Shown here: positions 1 to 8,839 of the stretch, piece by piece | How the letters are laid out: every line of letters begins with the position of its first letter | Numbering within the stretch: position 1 is the stretch's first letter | NCBI RefSeq assembly: GCF_000745425.1 | Contig: NZ_JQJH01000002.1 | Span: 1-64,000 of the forward strand | Origin: Beijerinckia mobilis | GTDB taxonomy: Bacteria > Pseudomonadota > Alphaproteobacteria > Rhizobiales > Beijerinckiaceae | Reading direction: 5' to 3' | Length of the DNA stretch: 64,000 nucleotides | Program-made: the position numbers and the translations under genes | Notes under the pieces: model-generated | Told to the model about the DNA's origin: nothing | Database searches by the model: none | The model's input: the letters and a program-made list of their open reading frames with translations, nothing else

Positions 1-1
1 G

Positions 2-313
2 CTGATCGAAGCCGAAGGGCCGGAGCCGAAGGTGCTTCTGGCCGATCGCGGCTATGACAGCGACCATATTCGCGAGACAATGGAAACAAAAAGCGCGGCC
101 ACCATCATCCCGACCCGGAAAAACCGGAAAACGCAAATCCCCGTCGACGATTACATCTACGCCCTGCGCAATCGCATCGAGCGGTGCTTCAACAAGCTCA
201 AAAACTCACGCCGCCTCGCGACCCGATACGATAAAACCGCCGAAAGCTACCTTGGCTTCGTTCATATCGCCGCTATTCGCCTCTGGATGCACGCATTCGC
301 CAACAGGACCTAG
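2..313 (+). mobile_element. IS5-family transposase, C-terminal part (cut by window edge)
   Basis: The frame is open from the first bases of the window and ends at a TAG, giving about 103 residues. It reads VLLADRGYDSD (the DDE-type second aspartate region), then PTRKNRK, then YALRNRIERCFNKLK. This last part matches the C-terminal Y-x2-R-x3-E-x6-K signature of IS5/IS4-type DDE transposases, with the catalytic glutamate in RIERCF. The N-terminal part lies outside the window, so completeness cannot be judged. It borders an AT-rich flagellar cluster. I did not find the right terminal inverted repeat with confidence; it should lie within the next few dozen bases. Confidence 0.85.
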
Positions 314-542
314 GCCTCTGGTTTGCCTGATGAACGCCTTCTTTTCTATTGGATCGACGATGGAGCTGGTGAAAGCAAAAACGCATTCATCTCTCCTCGT
401 ATCGGGCCAGGATATTTTCGAATAGCTTGTCACCACCGATCGCGTCTCGAAACAATTCGATTGATCGCGATAATCATCTCGAAACGAAAGCTCCGCGCAA
501 GGTCATTCATGTCTATTCGACGTGACGAAGCGGAGATTGCAG

Positions 543-1793
543 ATGAGCCTCTATAGTGCATTGACGGCAAGCGTATCTGGCATGGCGGGCCAGTCATCCA
601 AACTGGCGACGATCTCGGACAATATTTCCAACAATAACACCACTGGCTATAAACAGGCGGATACGGAATTTTCGACGCTCGTCAACGGCCTGAACAAAAC
701 GAGCTATCAGGCAGGAGGAGTGCAGACATCCGTTCGGTATAATATCGGTAGTCAAGGCACTTTGAATAGCACGTCATCGACAACGGATTTGGCGATTTCC
801 GGAAACGGTTTCTTTGTGGTCACCGACGATAGTGGATCGAAATATCTGACGAGAGCTGGCTCGTTCACGAAAAATGCCGACGGCACGTTAAGCAATACCG
901 CTGGCTATAAGCTCATGGGCTATGATCTTTCGGCAGGAAATAGCACGTCGGGGGACCAGTCCAAGTTAAAGGTTATCGATATCTCCGCTGCCGGATTGCA
1001 GGCCGCACCGACAACGACGGGAGCGCTCGCCGTCAATCTGCCATCGAACAATAATACAATTGCGACCGATCTACCCGGCGACAATACCGCAAACTCGACC
1101 TATAGCGCCAAGACATCACTCGTCACCTATGATAATCTCGGCAATGCAGTGACGCTTGATATTTATTTCGCCAAGACGGGCACGAACACTTGGCAAATGT
1201 CGGTCTTTGATGCATCTGGTGCCTCTTCAGGTGGAGGCTTTCCCTATACGGCATCCTCGGCTCTTAGTCCGAATAACACGCTGACATTCAGCCCGACCGA
1301 CGGCAGTCTGACCTCTGCGTCGTCGATTTCACTGAATATTCCGAACGGCCGCACGATGTCTCTCGATATCGGAAAAATGACACAATTGGCAGCGGATTTC
1401 TCGGTCACTACGCAAAATGCAGATGGCAATGCACCCAGCGGATTGAAATCTCTGAGCATTGGAACAGATGGGGTCCTTTCGGAGGTTTACGAAAACGGAA
1501 CGACGGTTGCTGCCTATAAAATCCCGCTTGCCACTGTCGCGAGCGTCGACAATCTTTCTGTTTTGAATGGCAATGTCTACCAGACGAACAGCGACTCCGG
1601 ACAAATGGTGGTTGGCGATGCTGGAAGCGCAGGGTTCGGTTCGATTAAATCCTCTGAACTCGAATCGTCCGACGTCGATCTCGCGACGCAATTGACGGAT
1701 ATGATCGTTGCGCAGCGCGGTTATGAAGCGAATTCAAAAGTCTTCGAAACAGGATCGACTCTGTTGACCGAACTCGTCAATCTCGTGAAATAA
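543..1793 (+). CDS. flgE: Flagellar hook protein FlgE
   Basis: This is the structural subunit of the flagellar hook, exported through the flagellar type III system and polymerised outside the cell. The 416-residue product starts MSLYSALTASVSGMAGQS and has the rod/hook N-terminal motif (SDNISNNNTTGYKQ). A FlgE-type middle domain contains DLAISGNGFFVV, and the C-terminal helix ends YEANSKVFETGSTLLTELVNLVK. I chose the ATG at 543 over an upstream TTG because GGAG lies 7 bases before it and the protein then begins as usual for the family. It opens the order flgE-flgK-flgL-flaF-flbT-flgD-fliQ known from rhizobia. Base composition is clearly more AT-rich than in the housekeeping genes downstream. 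Confidence 0.93.
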   Translation: MSLYSALTASVSGMAGQSSKLATISDNISNNNTTGYKQADTEFSTLVNGLNKTSYQAGGVQTSVRYNIGSQGTLNSTSSTTDLAISGNGFFVVTDDSGSKYLTRAGSFTKNADGTLSNTAGYKLMGYDLSAGNSTSGDQSKLKVIDISAAGLQAAPTTTGALAVNLPSNNNTIATDLPGDNTANSTYSAKTSLVTYDNLGNAVTLDIYFAKTGTNTWQMSVFDASGASSGGGFPYTASSALSPNNTLTFSPTDGSLTSASSISLNIPNGRTMSLDIGKMTQLAADFSVTTQNADGNAPSGLKSLSIGTDGVLSEVYENGTTVAAYKIPLATVASVDNLSVLNGNVYQTNSDSGQMVVGDAGSAGFGSIKSSELESSDVDLATQLTDMIVAQRGYEANSKVFETGSTLLTELVNLVK

Positions 1794-2148
1794 GGATGAT
1801 ATTATCAGGCTACGGACAATCTCGTCCGGAGAATAACATAGAGTCTGATGTTTATTATCATCCTGAGAACAAAACATTTATCGAACAAATGGATTATTAT
1901 TGATTAATGCTTGCCGATTTTATTTTGGCGAGGTTGCCATTTCGACGATGATTTCATGATCTAGTTGTTTTATGGCTCATGATCATAAGCATCTCCTAAG
2001 TATAACATTTTTTGACAATCACGAAATAGTTTCGCTTGATTTTGCGAAGCTTCCATCTAGTTCAGTTTTTATGAGACTTATGAAAAAAATTACATCTGTT
2101 CCGACATATCCTTCCTTAAACCATTTTAGGTGATGAAAGCTGACTGTC
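1794..2148. other. AT-rich spacer between flgE and flgK with nested inverted repeats
   Basis: This 355-bp stretch has no credible gene. Directly after the flgE stop, GGATGATA (1794-1801) is repeated inverted as TATCATCC (1856-1863). Inside that pair lies a smaller hairpin, CGGAC/GTCCG (1813-1817 and 1824-1828). There is no clear T-tract, so I call it a possible structured 3' end rather than a proven terminator. The remainder is very AT-rich and presumably carries the flgK promoter. Confidence 0.4.
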
Positions 2149-3621
2149 ATGAGCCTGACCTCCGCAATGAACGTGACGCAATCAGCGCTGTCTGTTTTCA
2201 GCGCTGAAACTTCCGTAACATCGCGCAATATTGCCGGGGCAAACAGTACCGGACTTTATTCGCGGAAAAGCCTGGGAGTCGTCAGCTCTGACAATAGTGG
2301 GGTCGAAACGACCGGTGTCACGAGAGCGCAGGATCAGGCTCTTTTCACGAATCTTCTGACATCGACATCGGAAAGCACAAAACAGAGTGCTTTGTCATCA
2401 GGTCTTGATGCTTTGTATCAAACCATTGGGGATACGTCGAGCACAACATCTCCGGCAGCGCTCATGGATACATTTAAAAATGCATTGCAAGCGCTTTCTG
2501 CTAATCCAAGTGATGCCGTACAGGCACAAAGTGCGGTTAATGCGGCCAAGGATTTGACGAGTGGTTTAAACAAGGCCAGCACGACGGTTCAATCCGTCAG
2601 AGAGCAGGCTGATTCAGAAATAAAGACATCGGTTGATACGATCAACTCGATCCTCACGCAATTCCAATCCCTAAATACACAGATTGTGAGTGGAAGCAAA
2701 TCAGGCACCGATGTAACCGATCTTCTGGATTCACGGGACAGTCTACTCCAGCAGCTTTCACAAGAGGTTGGAATTACGACGACGGTTAATTCCGATAATA
2801 GCATGTCCATCTTCACCGATAGTGGTGTGACGCTGTTTCAGGATAAGGCACGCTCGGTAACCTTTCAGCCTACATCCGTTTATACTGCTGGAAATGTGGG
2901 AAAGAACGTCATGGTTGACGGAGTTCCTATTACCGGGGACACGTCGCCTATGCCGATCAAATCGGGGAAACTTGCCGGTCTTGCCAGCTTACGGGATAAT
3001 ATCGCTCCGACTTATCAAAATCAGCTGGATCAGATTGCACAAAGCCTTATCGCTAACTTTTCCGAAACGGATCAAACGGGTGGTACGGCTCCGACGCTTC
3101 CGGGCTTGTTTACCTATCCGAATGCTTCCGGTCTTCCTACGAGTGCGACAGGATTGGCGGCATCCATCGAAGTCAATGCCAATGTCGATCCCTCACAAGG
3201 CGGTTCGGTGTCCTTACTGCGGGATGGTGGGATCGCGAGCCCGGGCAGCGTAACCTACACCTATAATACATCATCGACATCCACCAGCTATACTGGCCGC
3301 CTGAATGCACTTGTCGCATCATTCGATGCGACCCAAACTTTTTCCGTAGCCTCCGGGCTCCAGAATAACCAGACGGTTTCAGATTTCGCCACGGCCTCGG
3401 TCGCCTGGTTGAACAGCCAGCGTCAAAGCTCATCAACGGCAAATGATTATCAGAAAACCGTTTTAAGTTCGGTGACGAGCGCACTTTCCAATGCAACAGG
3501 CGTGAATCTCGACACGGAAATGTCCAAGATGCTCGCTCTCGAGCAATCTTATTCTGCTTCGGCAAAATTGATGTCGACGATCAATACAATGTTCGGAACT
3601 CTCTTGACTGCGGTGGGCTGA
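2149..3621 (+). CDS. flgK: Flagellar hook-associated protein 1 FlgK
   Basis: FlgK forms the first junction zone between hook and filament. The 490-residue product begins MSLTSAMNVTQSALSVFS and has the family N-terminal motif (SRNIAGANSTGLYSRK). The long middle part includes DLLDSRDSLLQQLS, and the C-terminal helix (LALEQSYSASAKLMSTINTMFGTLL) is typical of FlgK, which packs its two terminal helices together. It is followed after only 3 bases by flgL, so the two are almost certainly cotranscribed. The Shine-Dalgarno before the ATG is weak; the start is chosen from the family N-terminus. Confidence 0.92.
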   Translation: MSLTSAMNVTQSALSVFSAETSVTSRNIAGANSTGLYSRKSLGVVSSDNSGVETTGVTRAQDQALFTNLLTSTSESTKQSALSSGLDALYQTIGDTSSTTSPAALMDTFKNALQALSANPSDAVQAQSAVNAAKDLTSGLNKASTTVQSVREQADSEIKTSVDTINSILTQFQSLNTQIVSGSKSGTDVTDLLDSRDSLLQQLSQEVGITTTVNSDNSMSIFTDSGVTLFQDKARSVTFQPTSVYTAGNVGKNVMVDGVPITGDTSPMPIKSGKLAGLASLRDNIAPTYQNQLDQIAQSLIANFSETDQTGGTAPTLPGLFTYPNASGLPTSATGLAASIEVNANVDPSQGGSVSLLRDGGIASPGSVTYTYNTSSTSTSYTGRLNALVASFDATQTFSVASGLQNNQTVSDFATASVAWLNSQRQSSSTANDYQKTVLSSVTSALSNATGVNLDTEMSKMLALEQSYSASAKLMSTINTMFGTLLTAVG

Positions 3622-3624
3622 GCG

Positions 3625-4668
3625 ATGAGCCAGACAACAATTTCCACATTTTCCCTTAACAGTGGTCTCGTGCAAACAATTCAGTCCACCTCGGCGAAAC
3701 TTTCTGAAACACAGACAGAAATCTCGACGGGGCGCTTCGCGGATACGGGTCTAGTCCTCGGCGCGCTTACAGGAACGAGCGTTTCCTTGCGCGAACAGCA
3801 AAACAGCCTGAAAACTATTGCAACAAGCAATAGTTTTGTCTCGACGCGACTTGATACCACTCAAAGCATTTTGAAATCTGTTGCGTCAGATGCCCAATCC
3901 TTTCTGGAATCACTGGTCGGCACGACTTCCGCGGGCGGGGATGCGAGCACGATTCAGACATTAGCCCAAAGCAATCTGAAATCATTAATCTCGAACCTGA
4001 ATAGTACTCTGGATGGCAATTATCTATTCGGGGGTATCAACAGTGGACAGCAGCCGATCACCGATTATCAGAATGGATCGCCAAATTCCAATGCATTGGA
4101 CCAGGCGTTTCAAACGGCTTTCGGGATGTCCCAGACCGACAGTAACGTAAGCTCGATCACGAGCGCGGCGATGACGAATTTTTTAACGACATCGTTCTCC
4201 GACCAATTTCAGGGATCGAATTGGTCGACGAATTGGTCGAGCGCCAGCGATCAGACAATGACAACAAAAATTTCCGACAGTCAAACAGCGAATACTTCGG
4301 TCAGTGCCAATCAGCCGGCTTTCAAGGAATTGATCTCAGCTTATACTATGATTGGTGAACTTGGTACCGCGAACCTGAATTCAGACACCTATAATACCCT
4401 TGTAGGGCAAGCAATTACGACGATAAAAGGCGCTATTTCCGATTTGACGGATGTGCAAGGCGGTGTTGGCTTGGTTCAAAATCAGGTGACCTCGGCCAAT
4501 GACTCAATGTCATTGAGAATGGACTATTTGTCGTCGCAAGTTGATTCTCTCGAAAGTGTCGACCCTGCGGAGGCATCAACACGAATGACCGCGTTGCAGA
4601 CGCAGCTGGAGACCGCATATTCGCTTACGGCGCAGCTACATAATATGAGTCTTGTCAATTATTTATAG
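3625..4668 (+). CDS. flgL: Flagellar hook-associated protein 3 FlgL
   Basis: FlgL is the second hook-filament junction protein and belongs to the flagellin fold family. The 347-residue product begins MSQTTISTFSLNSGLVQTIQ, carries the heptad-rich N-terminal helix (LSETQTEISTGRF), and ends with the flagellin-like C-terminal helix (TRMTALQTQLETAYSLTAQL). A middle motif (LDGNYLFGGINSG) is characteristic of FlgL. It starts 3 bases after flgK. A weak hairpin follows at 4712-4739, before flaF. Confidence 0.9.
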   Translation: MSQTTISTFSLNSGLVQTIQSTSAKLSETQTEISTGRFADTGLVLGALTGTSVSLREQQNSLKTIATSNSFVSTRLDTTQSILKSVASDAQSFLESLVGTTSAGGDASTIQTLAQSNLKSLISNLNSTLDGNYLFGGINSGQQPITDYQNGSPNSNALDQAFQTAFGMSQTDSNVSSITSAAMTNFLTTSFSDQFQGSNWSTNWSSASDQTMTTKISDSQTANTSVSANQPAFKELISAYTMIGELGTANLNSDTYNTLVGQAITTIKGAISDLTDVQGGVGLVQNQVTSANDSMSLRMDYLSSQVDSLESVDPAEASTRMTALQTQLETAYSLTAQLHNMSLVNYL

Positions 4669-4711
4669 TGCGAAATCCTGATAATGACGAGGCGATGGAT
4701 GTCTTGTTCAA

Positions 4712-4739
4712 GGAGTTGTTCTTGTGAAGGAACGACTCC
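4712..4739 (+). promoter_or_regulatory. Hairpin upstream of flaF
   Basis: GGAGTTGTTC is followed, after a 7-base loop, by the near-complement GGAACGACTCC (one G-T pair). It sits in the 144-bp gap between flgL and flaF and is not followed by a T-tract. It could be an attenuating leader structure or an mRNA-stability element. The pairing is visible in the sequence; the function is inference. Confidence 0.35.
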
Positions 4740-4812
4740 GGAACGAATCGTATGACTCATCTTTGATTGTAATCGATAAGATCCAGTATAAGCCCATATT
4801 AAAGAGTGCGCG

Positions 4813-5160
4813 ATGTATCAACTTTCATATGCAGAGCATCTCGAAGATGACAGTCTTTCTTGCAGGGAACGCGAGCGTTTTGCAATGCAGCAAGCGCTTG
4901 ATCTCCTTGAAACTGCGAAGGCAGAAGGGATCGGGACGCTCGCTTGCATTGAAGCCTTAAGCTATCTCAGCCGCTTGTGGACGGTTCTTTTGGAAGATCT
5001 CGCGAATGACGATAATGGGCTGCCCAATGTTGTGCGGGCTGATCTTCTTTCCGTCGGAATCTGGATTCTAAAGGAATGCGAAGCCATTCAAAAAGGTACG
5101 TCACAAAATGTCGACGGTCTCATCAACATTTGCATGATCATCAAAGATGGCTTGAAGTGA
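4813..5160 (+). CDS. flaF: Flagellin synthesis regulator FlaF
   Basis: The 115-residue soluble alpha-helical protein fits the FlaF family of alphaproteobacteria: MYQLSYAEHLEDD at the start, an internal AMQQALDLLETA segment, and a C-terminal SVGIWILKECEAI segment. In Caulobacter and Brucella, FlaF promotes flagellin synthesis or assembly and acts opposite to FlbT. Here it is followed 9 bases later by flbT, the usual paired arrangement. Size and position both agree with the family. Confidence 0.88.
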   Translation: MYQLSYAEHLEDDSLSCRERERFAMQQALDLLETAKAEGIGTLACIEALSYLSRLWTVLLEDLANDDNGLPNVVRADLLSVGIWILKECEAIQKGTSQNVDGLINICMIIKDGLK

Positions 5161-5169
5161 GGCATTTGC

Positions 5170-5580
5170 ATGTTTATTTCGCTTCGAGCCGGTGAAAAAA
5201 TTTATATTAATGGTGCAGTGATACGTGTGGATCGAAAAGTCTCGTTCGAACTCTTGAATGATGCGACTTTTCTCCTTGAGACACATGTCATGAAGGTGGA
5301 GGAAGCGACTACTCCTCTGCGCCAGCTTTATTTCATCATCCAGATCATGCTGATGAATCCAACTGATACTGATGCTGCGCTCGAAATGTTCCACACGGCG
5401 GTCGGTGATACGATTGGTGTTCTTGAAGATCTATCGCTTCGAGGCGGATTGCATACGATAAAGAAATTGATCGATAGCAATAGGATATTTGATGCTCTGA
5501 AGGCGACACGCGCGTTATTTCCAATAGAAAGTTCGATTATGAGTGGAAATACGCAATCACCACCTATCCAGGCTGCGTGA
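5170..5580 (+). CDS. flbT: Flagellin mRNA regulator FlbT
   Basis: The 136-residue product begins MFISLRAGEKIYINGAVIRVDRK and contains the TFLLETHVMKVEEATTPLRQLYF region diagnostic of FlbT. In Caulobacter, FlbT binds the 5' untranslated region of flagellin mRNA and couples flagellin translation to hook completion. The gene lies between flaF and flgD, in the order seen in rhizobia. No flagellin gene is present in this window, so its target must lie elsewhere. Confidence 0.9.
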   Translation: MFISLRAGEKIYINGAVIRVDRKVSFELLNDATFLLETHVMKVEEATTPLRQLYFIIQIMLMNPTDTDAALEMFHTAVGDTIGVLEDLSLRGGLHTIKKLIDSNRIFDALKATRALFPIESSIMSGNTQSPPIQAA

Positions 5581-5757
5581 GTAACGGCAATCTCTATAAT
5601 TTTCAATAGTCGCTTTTTAACAATCATTTTTACAGTAAAAAACCTGTCGAGATACTTTGTGTTTCGACTTTTATAGCTGAAGTGGGACGTTCTGCGTCTG
5701 GTAGATTTTTAAAACTTTCGCGATTGTGTGCTATATTTTTATAATTAGGGAAGTTCG

Positions 5758-6186
5758 ATGGTTTCTTCTGTTAGCTCAGCCTCATCCGTTTCCGGAACAG
5801 CGACGACATCGTCTACAGCATCGTCTTCAACGTCATCGACAAATTCATCAAATACGGTCGACTACAATTCCTTTCTCCACCTTCTTGTTGCGGAGTTGCA
5901 AAACCAGGACCCCACCAGTCCGACGGATCCGACACAATATATGAGTCAGCTCGCGTCCTTCTCATCTGTAGAGCAGCAAGTTCAGACAAATACAAAACTT
6001 GACTCCCTTCTGACGTCAACCAGCTTGAATCAAGCCGGAAATGTTATTGGTAAAACGGTGACATCGGCCGATGGCTCGACGAGCGGCAAGGTTGTATCGG
6101 TGACAATGTCATCAGGGTCGACGACAGCGACCTTGGCGGATGGCAGTCAGTTGAATTTGGCTGACGGAATTACGATTGGTTCGTGA
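5758..6186 (+). CDS. flgD: Flagellar hook-capping protein FlgD
   Basis: FlgD is the scaffold cap needed for hook assembly. The 142-residue product has a Ser/Thr-rich N-terminus, then the conserved FlgD core (NSFLHLLVAELQNQDPTSP followed by QYMSQLASFSSVEQQ) and a short beta-rich tail (GKTVTSADGSTSGKVVSV). The length is typical for the compact alphaproteobacterial form, which lacks the larger C-terminal Tudor/Fn3 parts of enterobacterial FlgD. Its stop codon shares one base with the fliQ start (TGATG), indicating translational coupling. Confidence 0.9.
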   Translation: MVSSVSSASSVSGTATTSSTASSSTSSTNSSNTVDYNSFLHLLVAELQNQDPTSPTDPTQYMSQLASFSSVEQQVQTNTKLDSLLTSTSLNQAGNVIGKTVTSADGSTSGKVVSVTMSSGSTTATLADGSQLNLADGITIGS

Positions 6187-6452
6187 TGAACGAGGCAGAT
6201 GCACTTGAATTGGTGAGGTCAGCAATCTGGACGATGCTGATGGCGGCTGGCCCAGCGGTTGGCGCAGCGATGATTGTGGGGTTGATCATAGCTCTGTTTC
6301 AGGCTTTGACCCAGATTCAGGAGATGACACTCACCTTTGTTCCAAAAATCATTGTGATGTTTCTGGTTTTGATGTTGGCGGCCCCCTTTATGGGCGGGCA
6401 GATCTACAGTTTTACCGAACAGATCTATGCACGTATCCAAAATGGATATTGA
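6186..6452 (+). CDS. fliQ: Flagellar export apparatus protein FliQ
   Basis: FliQ is a small inner-membrane component of the flagellar type III export gate. The 88-residue product begins MNEADALELVRSAIWTMLM and has two hydrophobic segments (about residues 14-40 and 50-75). Between them is the conserved ALTQIQEMTLTFVPK loop seen in FliQ. I take the ATG at 6186, which overlaps the flgD stop, rather than a GTG one codon earlier. In rhizobia flhA and fliR usually follow; here the cluster stops and no further flagellar gene appears in the window. Confidence 0.9.
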   Translation: MNEADALELVRSAIWTMLMAAGPAVGAAMIVGLIIALFQALTQIQEMTLTFVPKIIVMFLVLMLAAPFMGGQIYSFTEQIYARIQNGY

Positions 6453-6773
6453 AAGAGCTGTCGAAGCTGTGAGTGAGGAGAGATAGGCTGATGGCAGAGT
6501 TTTGTGCCCTGTCCTCTCGCCGCTTTGGTTGCTCGCTGAATTCGCGCGATAATCGGGTGTATTCGTGACAATAATTGCGCTGAAATAAAGTTAAAGACGA
6601 TGCAATGAGGCTCGGTGGGGCGGATCAATCCGCCGCGGCGGCGCGTCAATTTCGAAATGACGTTAAGACATTCAAAATAATGATTGTTTCGTATAAGAAG
6701 TGTAATGCCCGCGAGAGGGGTTCAATGTCCAATGTAGGCGCTTCCCTTGGAAGCACGGATTCCCTCTGGTCCT

Positions 6774-6855
6774 ACAGTATCTTCCGATAGCCTCGAATCG
6801 CTATGAGAATGCGCGAATTTTGAGTGAAATGTTTTCGGAGAGATTTGGAACGCTG
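6774..6855 (+). repeat. Degenerate copy of dispersed ~100-bp palindromic element
   Basis: The segment reads in the same order as the best copy at 15783-15887: a TCTTCCGATAG block, then CGAATCG, then a short palindromic middle (GCTATGAGAATGCGCG), then TTTTCGGAGAGATTTGGAACGCT in place of the terminal arm. The match is partial, so this is a diverged member recognised by block order rather than by strong identity. Confidence 0.45.
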
Positions 6856-6884
6856 CAGGCCGCGCGTTGAAAAACGTAATTTTG

Positions 6885-6909
6885 GAGCATTGAGACGAAC
6901 TCAATGCTC
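6885..6909. terminator. Bidirectional terminator hairpin between fliQ and the 6935-7204 gene
   Basis: A perfect 10-bp stem, GAGCATTGAG / CTCAATGCTC, encloses the 5-base loop ACGAA. On the plus strand it is followed by TCTTTTG, and on the minus strand by CAAAATTACGTTTTT. This suits termination of the converging fliQ transcript and of the minus-strand small gene. Confidence 0.7.
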
Positions 6910-6934
6910 TCTTTTGTACGGTCTCGGAACCGGT

Positions 6935-7204
6935 TTAGCCGACGTTTTCTTGCATCATGCTGGTGAAACGGTCGGAGGGGATGCGGAATGTGCCGCGACC
7001 GCCGGCGAGAGCCCGATAATCGGTGGGGAAACGCTTGCAGAGACGATCGAACCAATCCTGCGGATCAACATTAACGGGACGCTGATTGATCGTATTGACG
7101 CGGCCGGTGGGGTAGAAGCGAACGTCAATGATGATTTCGCTATCCGCATGATAGGGGGCTGCGGCCTTCTTCTCTTCCGTCACGTTATTGTCCTGCTTTG
7201 CCAT
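6935..7204 (-). CDS. Small conserved-looking protein of unknown function
   Basis: I do not recognise this 89-residue protein. It is likely a real gene because GGAGG lies about 9 bases before its ATG, a clean terminator follows it, and the residue usage looks protein-like. It has no signal peptide or membrane segment. A charged N-terminal tail (MAKQDNNVTEEKKAAAPYH) precedes a compact mixed region with IIIDVRFYPTGRVNTINQRP, PQDWFDRLCKRF and GRGTFRIPSDRF. The neighbours (flagellar genes one side, a flavin oxidoreductase the other) give no functional hint. It could be a soluble adaptor or regulator. Confidence 0.65.
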   Translation of the reverse strand: MAKQDNNVTEEKKAAAPYHADSEIIIDVRFYPTGRVNTINQRPVNVDPQDWFDRLCKRFPTDYRALAGGRGTFRIPSDRFTSMMQENVG

Positions 7205-7810
7205 AAAGAAAGTACCTCCATTTCCGTGGTTTGATGGTTTTGCTCCATTCGAGACTTGTCCCGAGGAGCAGGCAAAGTCTCTTCATGAGACGATGTCATC
7301 GATCAACCGACATCGAGAATGTCCCAATTGGAACAGCCTCCATGTTCACGAGCTCAAGGGTATTGTCGTATACCCTTGATCGCGCCTAAATTTGATATAG
7401 GTCCAGACGTCCCGCGCTTTGAAAGCGTCAGGATTATCGTGGCGTTGTGCTTTTCAAAGCATTCTTGCCAAAGCGCGGTAACCCCAATGATACGTTTCAA
7501 GGTTCTCGACTGCGCTGCTTTTCCCGGCGACGCATAGAGAAATGTTTTTGATGAGGTTTCCCGATCGAGATCTTCAGAAAATGCCGATCCTCTTTGGGGA
7601 ATCTCCATCGCGCCATGATGGGCTAATAATTCGGGAGATTTCGCTAAGCGGAACCGTTTGTTTGAACGGCTCTAAGTTCTATTGCATTTCATACAATGAA
7701 ACTTACGGGCAGTTGAAGTTCCCGACCTTGTTTTTCCGAGACTATAGTCGTCGCTATGTCATATGCAACGATTAAAATTTGCTAGCAGAATGCTATATTG
7801 CTAGTCGTTG
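7205..7810. other. ~600-bp AT-rich intergenic region, no supported gene
   Basis: The stretch lies between the divergent small gene and the 3' end of the LLM oxidoreductase. Short frames exist, but none has a convincing ribosome-binding site or family resemblance. The first bases carry the promoter and leader of the minus-strand small gene. Confidence 0.45.
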
Positions 7811-8839
7811 CTATACAAACTGCGTTTGCCGCGTCGGCCTAGTCTTCTTGGTTTCATCAGCTAAGGTTTGGAGGTCGGCTCCGATAATTTGGCTGAAAGT
7901 CTCGAGATCGCCGAGTCGTTTGGCAATATCGGGATGAATTGGTTTCAAAATTAGACTGCGCGGCTGAAGCTTGGATTCAATTCGCAACACTTTCTCTCGA
8001 ATTTCGTCGATGGTTCCGATCAGGGAATCCTCGATGATGCGATCCAATTTGAACCATGGGGTCCAGGCCGGCTGCATGCTGTTGGTCGCAGCCTGCATGC
8101 GATCGACAAAGCCCTGGAGTAAGCGTGTGGCTTCTTCCACGGCTTGAGCCCTTGTTGGTGCGGGATGGAAGAAGCGGATGAGAACCAGACGGGGGTCGCC
8201 CATCCGCGCTGCGTCAAGATAGAGCTCACGTGACGATTGAATAGCCTCGATGGGAAAAGGCGGCCCGGCCATAATGCCGCAATCATTTTCCGCGGCGATC
8301 CGGATCATTGCGGGTGTGGATGTGGCGAGAAAGATCGGTACGGGTTTCTGTATAGGCTGAGGTGTGATGCTGGCCCCATGCACATTGAAGTGATGGCCTT
8401 CGAAGGTGACATTCTCTTCGCTGAGGAGTTTCCGGATCAGGGAGAAGGCTTCTTTGGCCAGGGGCTGACTGTCTTCCCGGGCAATGCCGAAATGCTTGTT
8501 CTGCGCGAGGAAAGGACCTCCCTTGGCAATGCCTAAATCGAGCCGGCCGCCGGAGAGAATATCCAGCGTGGCCACTTCTTCCGCGACGAGCAGAGGATTG
8601 TGAAACGGCAATAGCAGAGCCGCTGTCCCCAGCCGGATCCGCGATGTGCGTGCGGCAAGATAGGCGAGGATCGGCAGCGGTGAAGGGCTTGCTGCATCCG
8701 GGTTGAAATGGTGCTCCGCCACCCAGGCTTCATCGAAGCCTAAATCTTCGATATGTTGAACCAGCCGGGTTTGTTCGGCATAGGCCGATGCATAATTGCG
8801 GTTGGGATTTTCATAGGTACAGAACAGGCCTGTGCGCAT
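7811..8839 (-). CDS. LLM-class flavin-dependent oxidoreductase (bacterial luciferase-like)
   Basis: The 342-residue product begins MRTGLFCTYENPNRNYASAY and shows the luciferase-like monooxygenase pattern: DLGFDEAWVAEHHF near the N-terminus, RIRLGTAALLLPFHNPLLVAEEVATLD, and SGGRLDLGIAKGG. These enzymes use reduced flavin supplied by a partner reductase to oxidise organic substrates. The specific substrate cannot be read from sequence. I chose the ATG at 8839 over an upstream in-frame start because GGGAG lies 7 bases before it and the upstream extension looks non-coding. No partner flavin reductase is adjacent. Confidence 0.85.
   Translation of the reverse strand: MRTGLFCTYENPNRNYASAYAEQTRLVQHIEDLGFDEAWVAEHHFNPDAASPSPLPILAYLAARTSRIRLGTAALLLPFHNPLLVAEEVATLDILSGGRLDLGIAKGGPFLAQNKHFGIAREDSQPLAKEAFSLIRKLLSEENVTFEGHHFNVHGASITPQPIQKPVPIFLATSTPAMIRIAAENDCGIMAGPPFPIEAIQSSRELYLDAARMGDPRLVLIRFFHPAPTRAQAVEEATRLLQGFVDRMQAATNSMQPAWTPWFKLDRIIEDSLIGTIDEIREKVLRIESKLQPRSLILKPIHPDIAKRLGDLETFSQIIGADLQTLADETKKTRPTRQTQFV

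Larger units (their letters stand above)
6453..6934. other. Intergenic region after fliQ with a degenerate dispersed repeat and a terminator hairpin
   Basis: No gene is supported in this ~480-bp gap. Two structured elements stand out, the degenerate copy of the dispersed palindromic element at about 6774-6855 and the strong hairpin at 6885-6909, each listed separately. The rest shows no recognisable motif. The expected next flagellar genes (flhA, fliR, flhB) are absent. Confidence 0.5.

Noticed and set aside
7542-7775. 77-codon plus-strand frame, with a faint PilZ-like IREISLSG stretch
   Set aside because: The resemblance is a single short motif; the RxxxR box of PilZ is missing, no convincing Shine-Dalgarno is seen and the region is AT-rich spacer.
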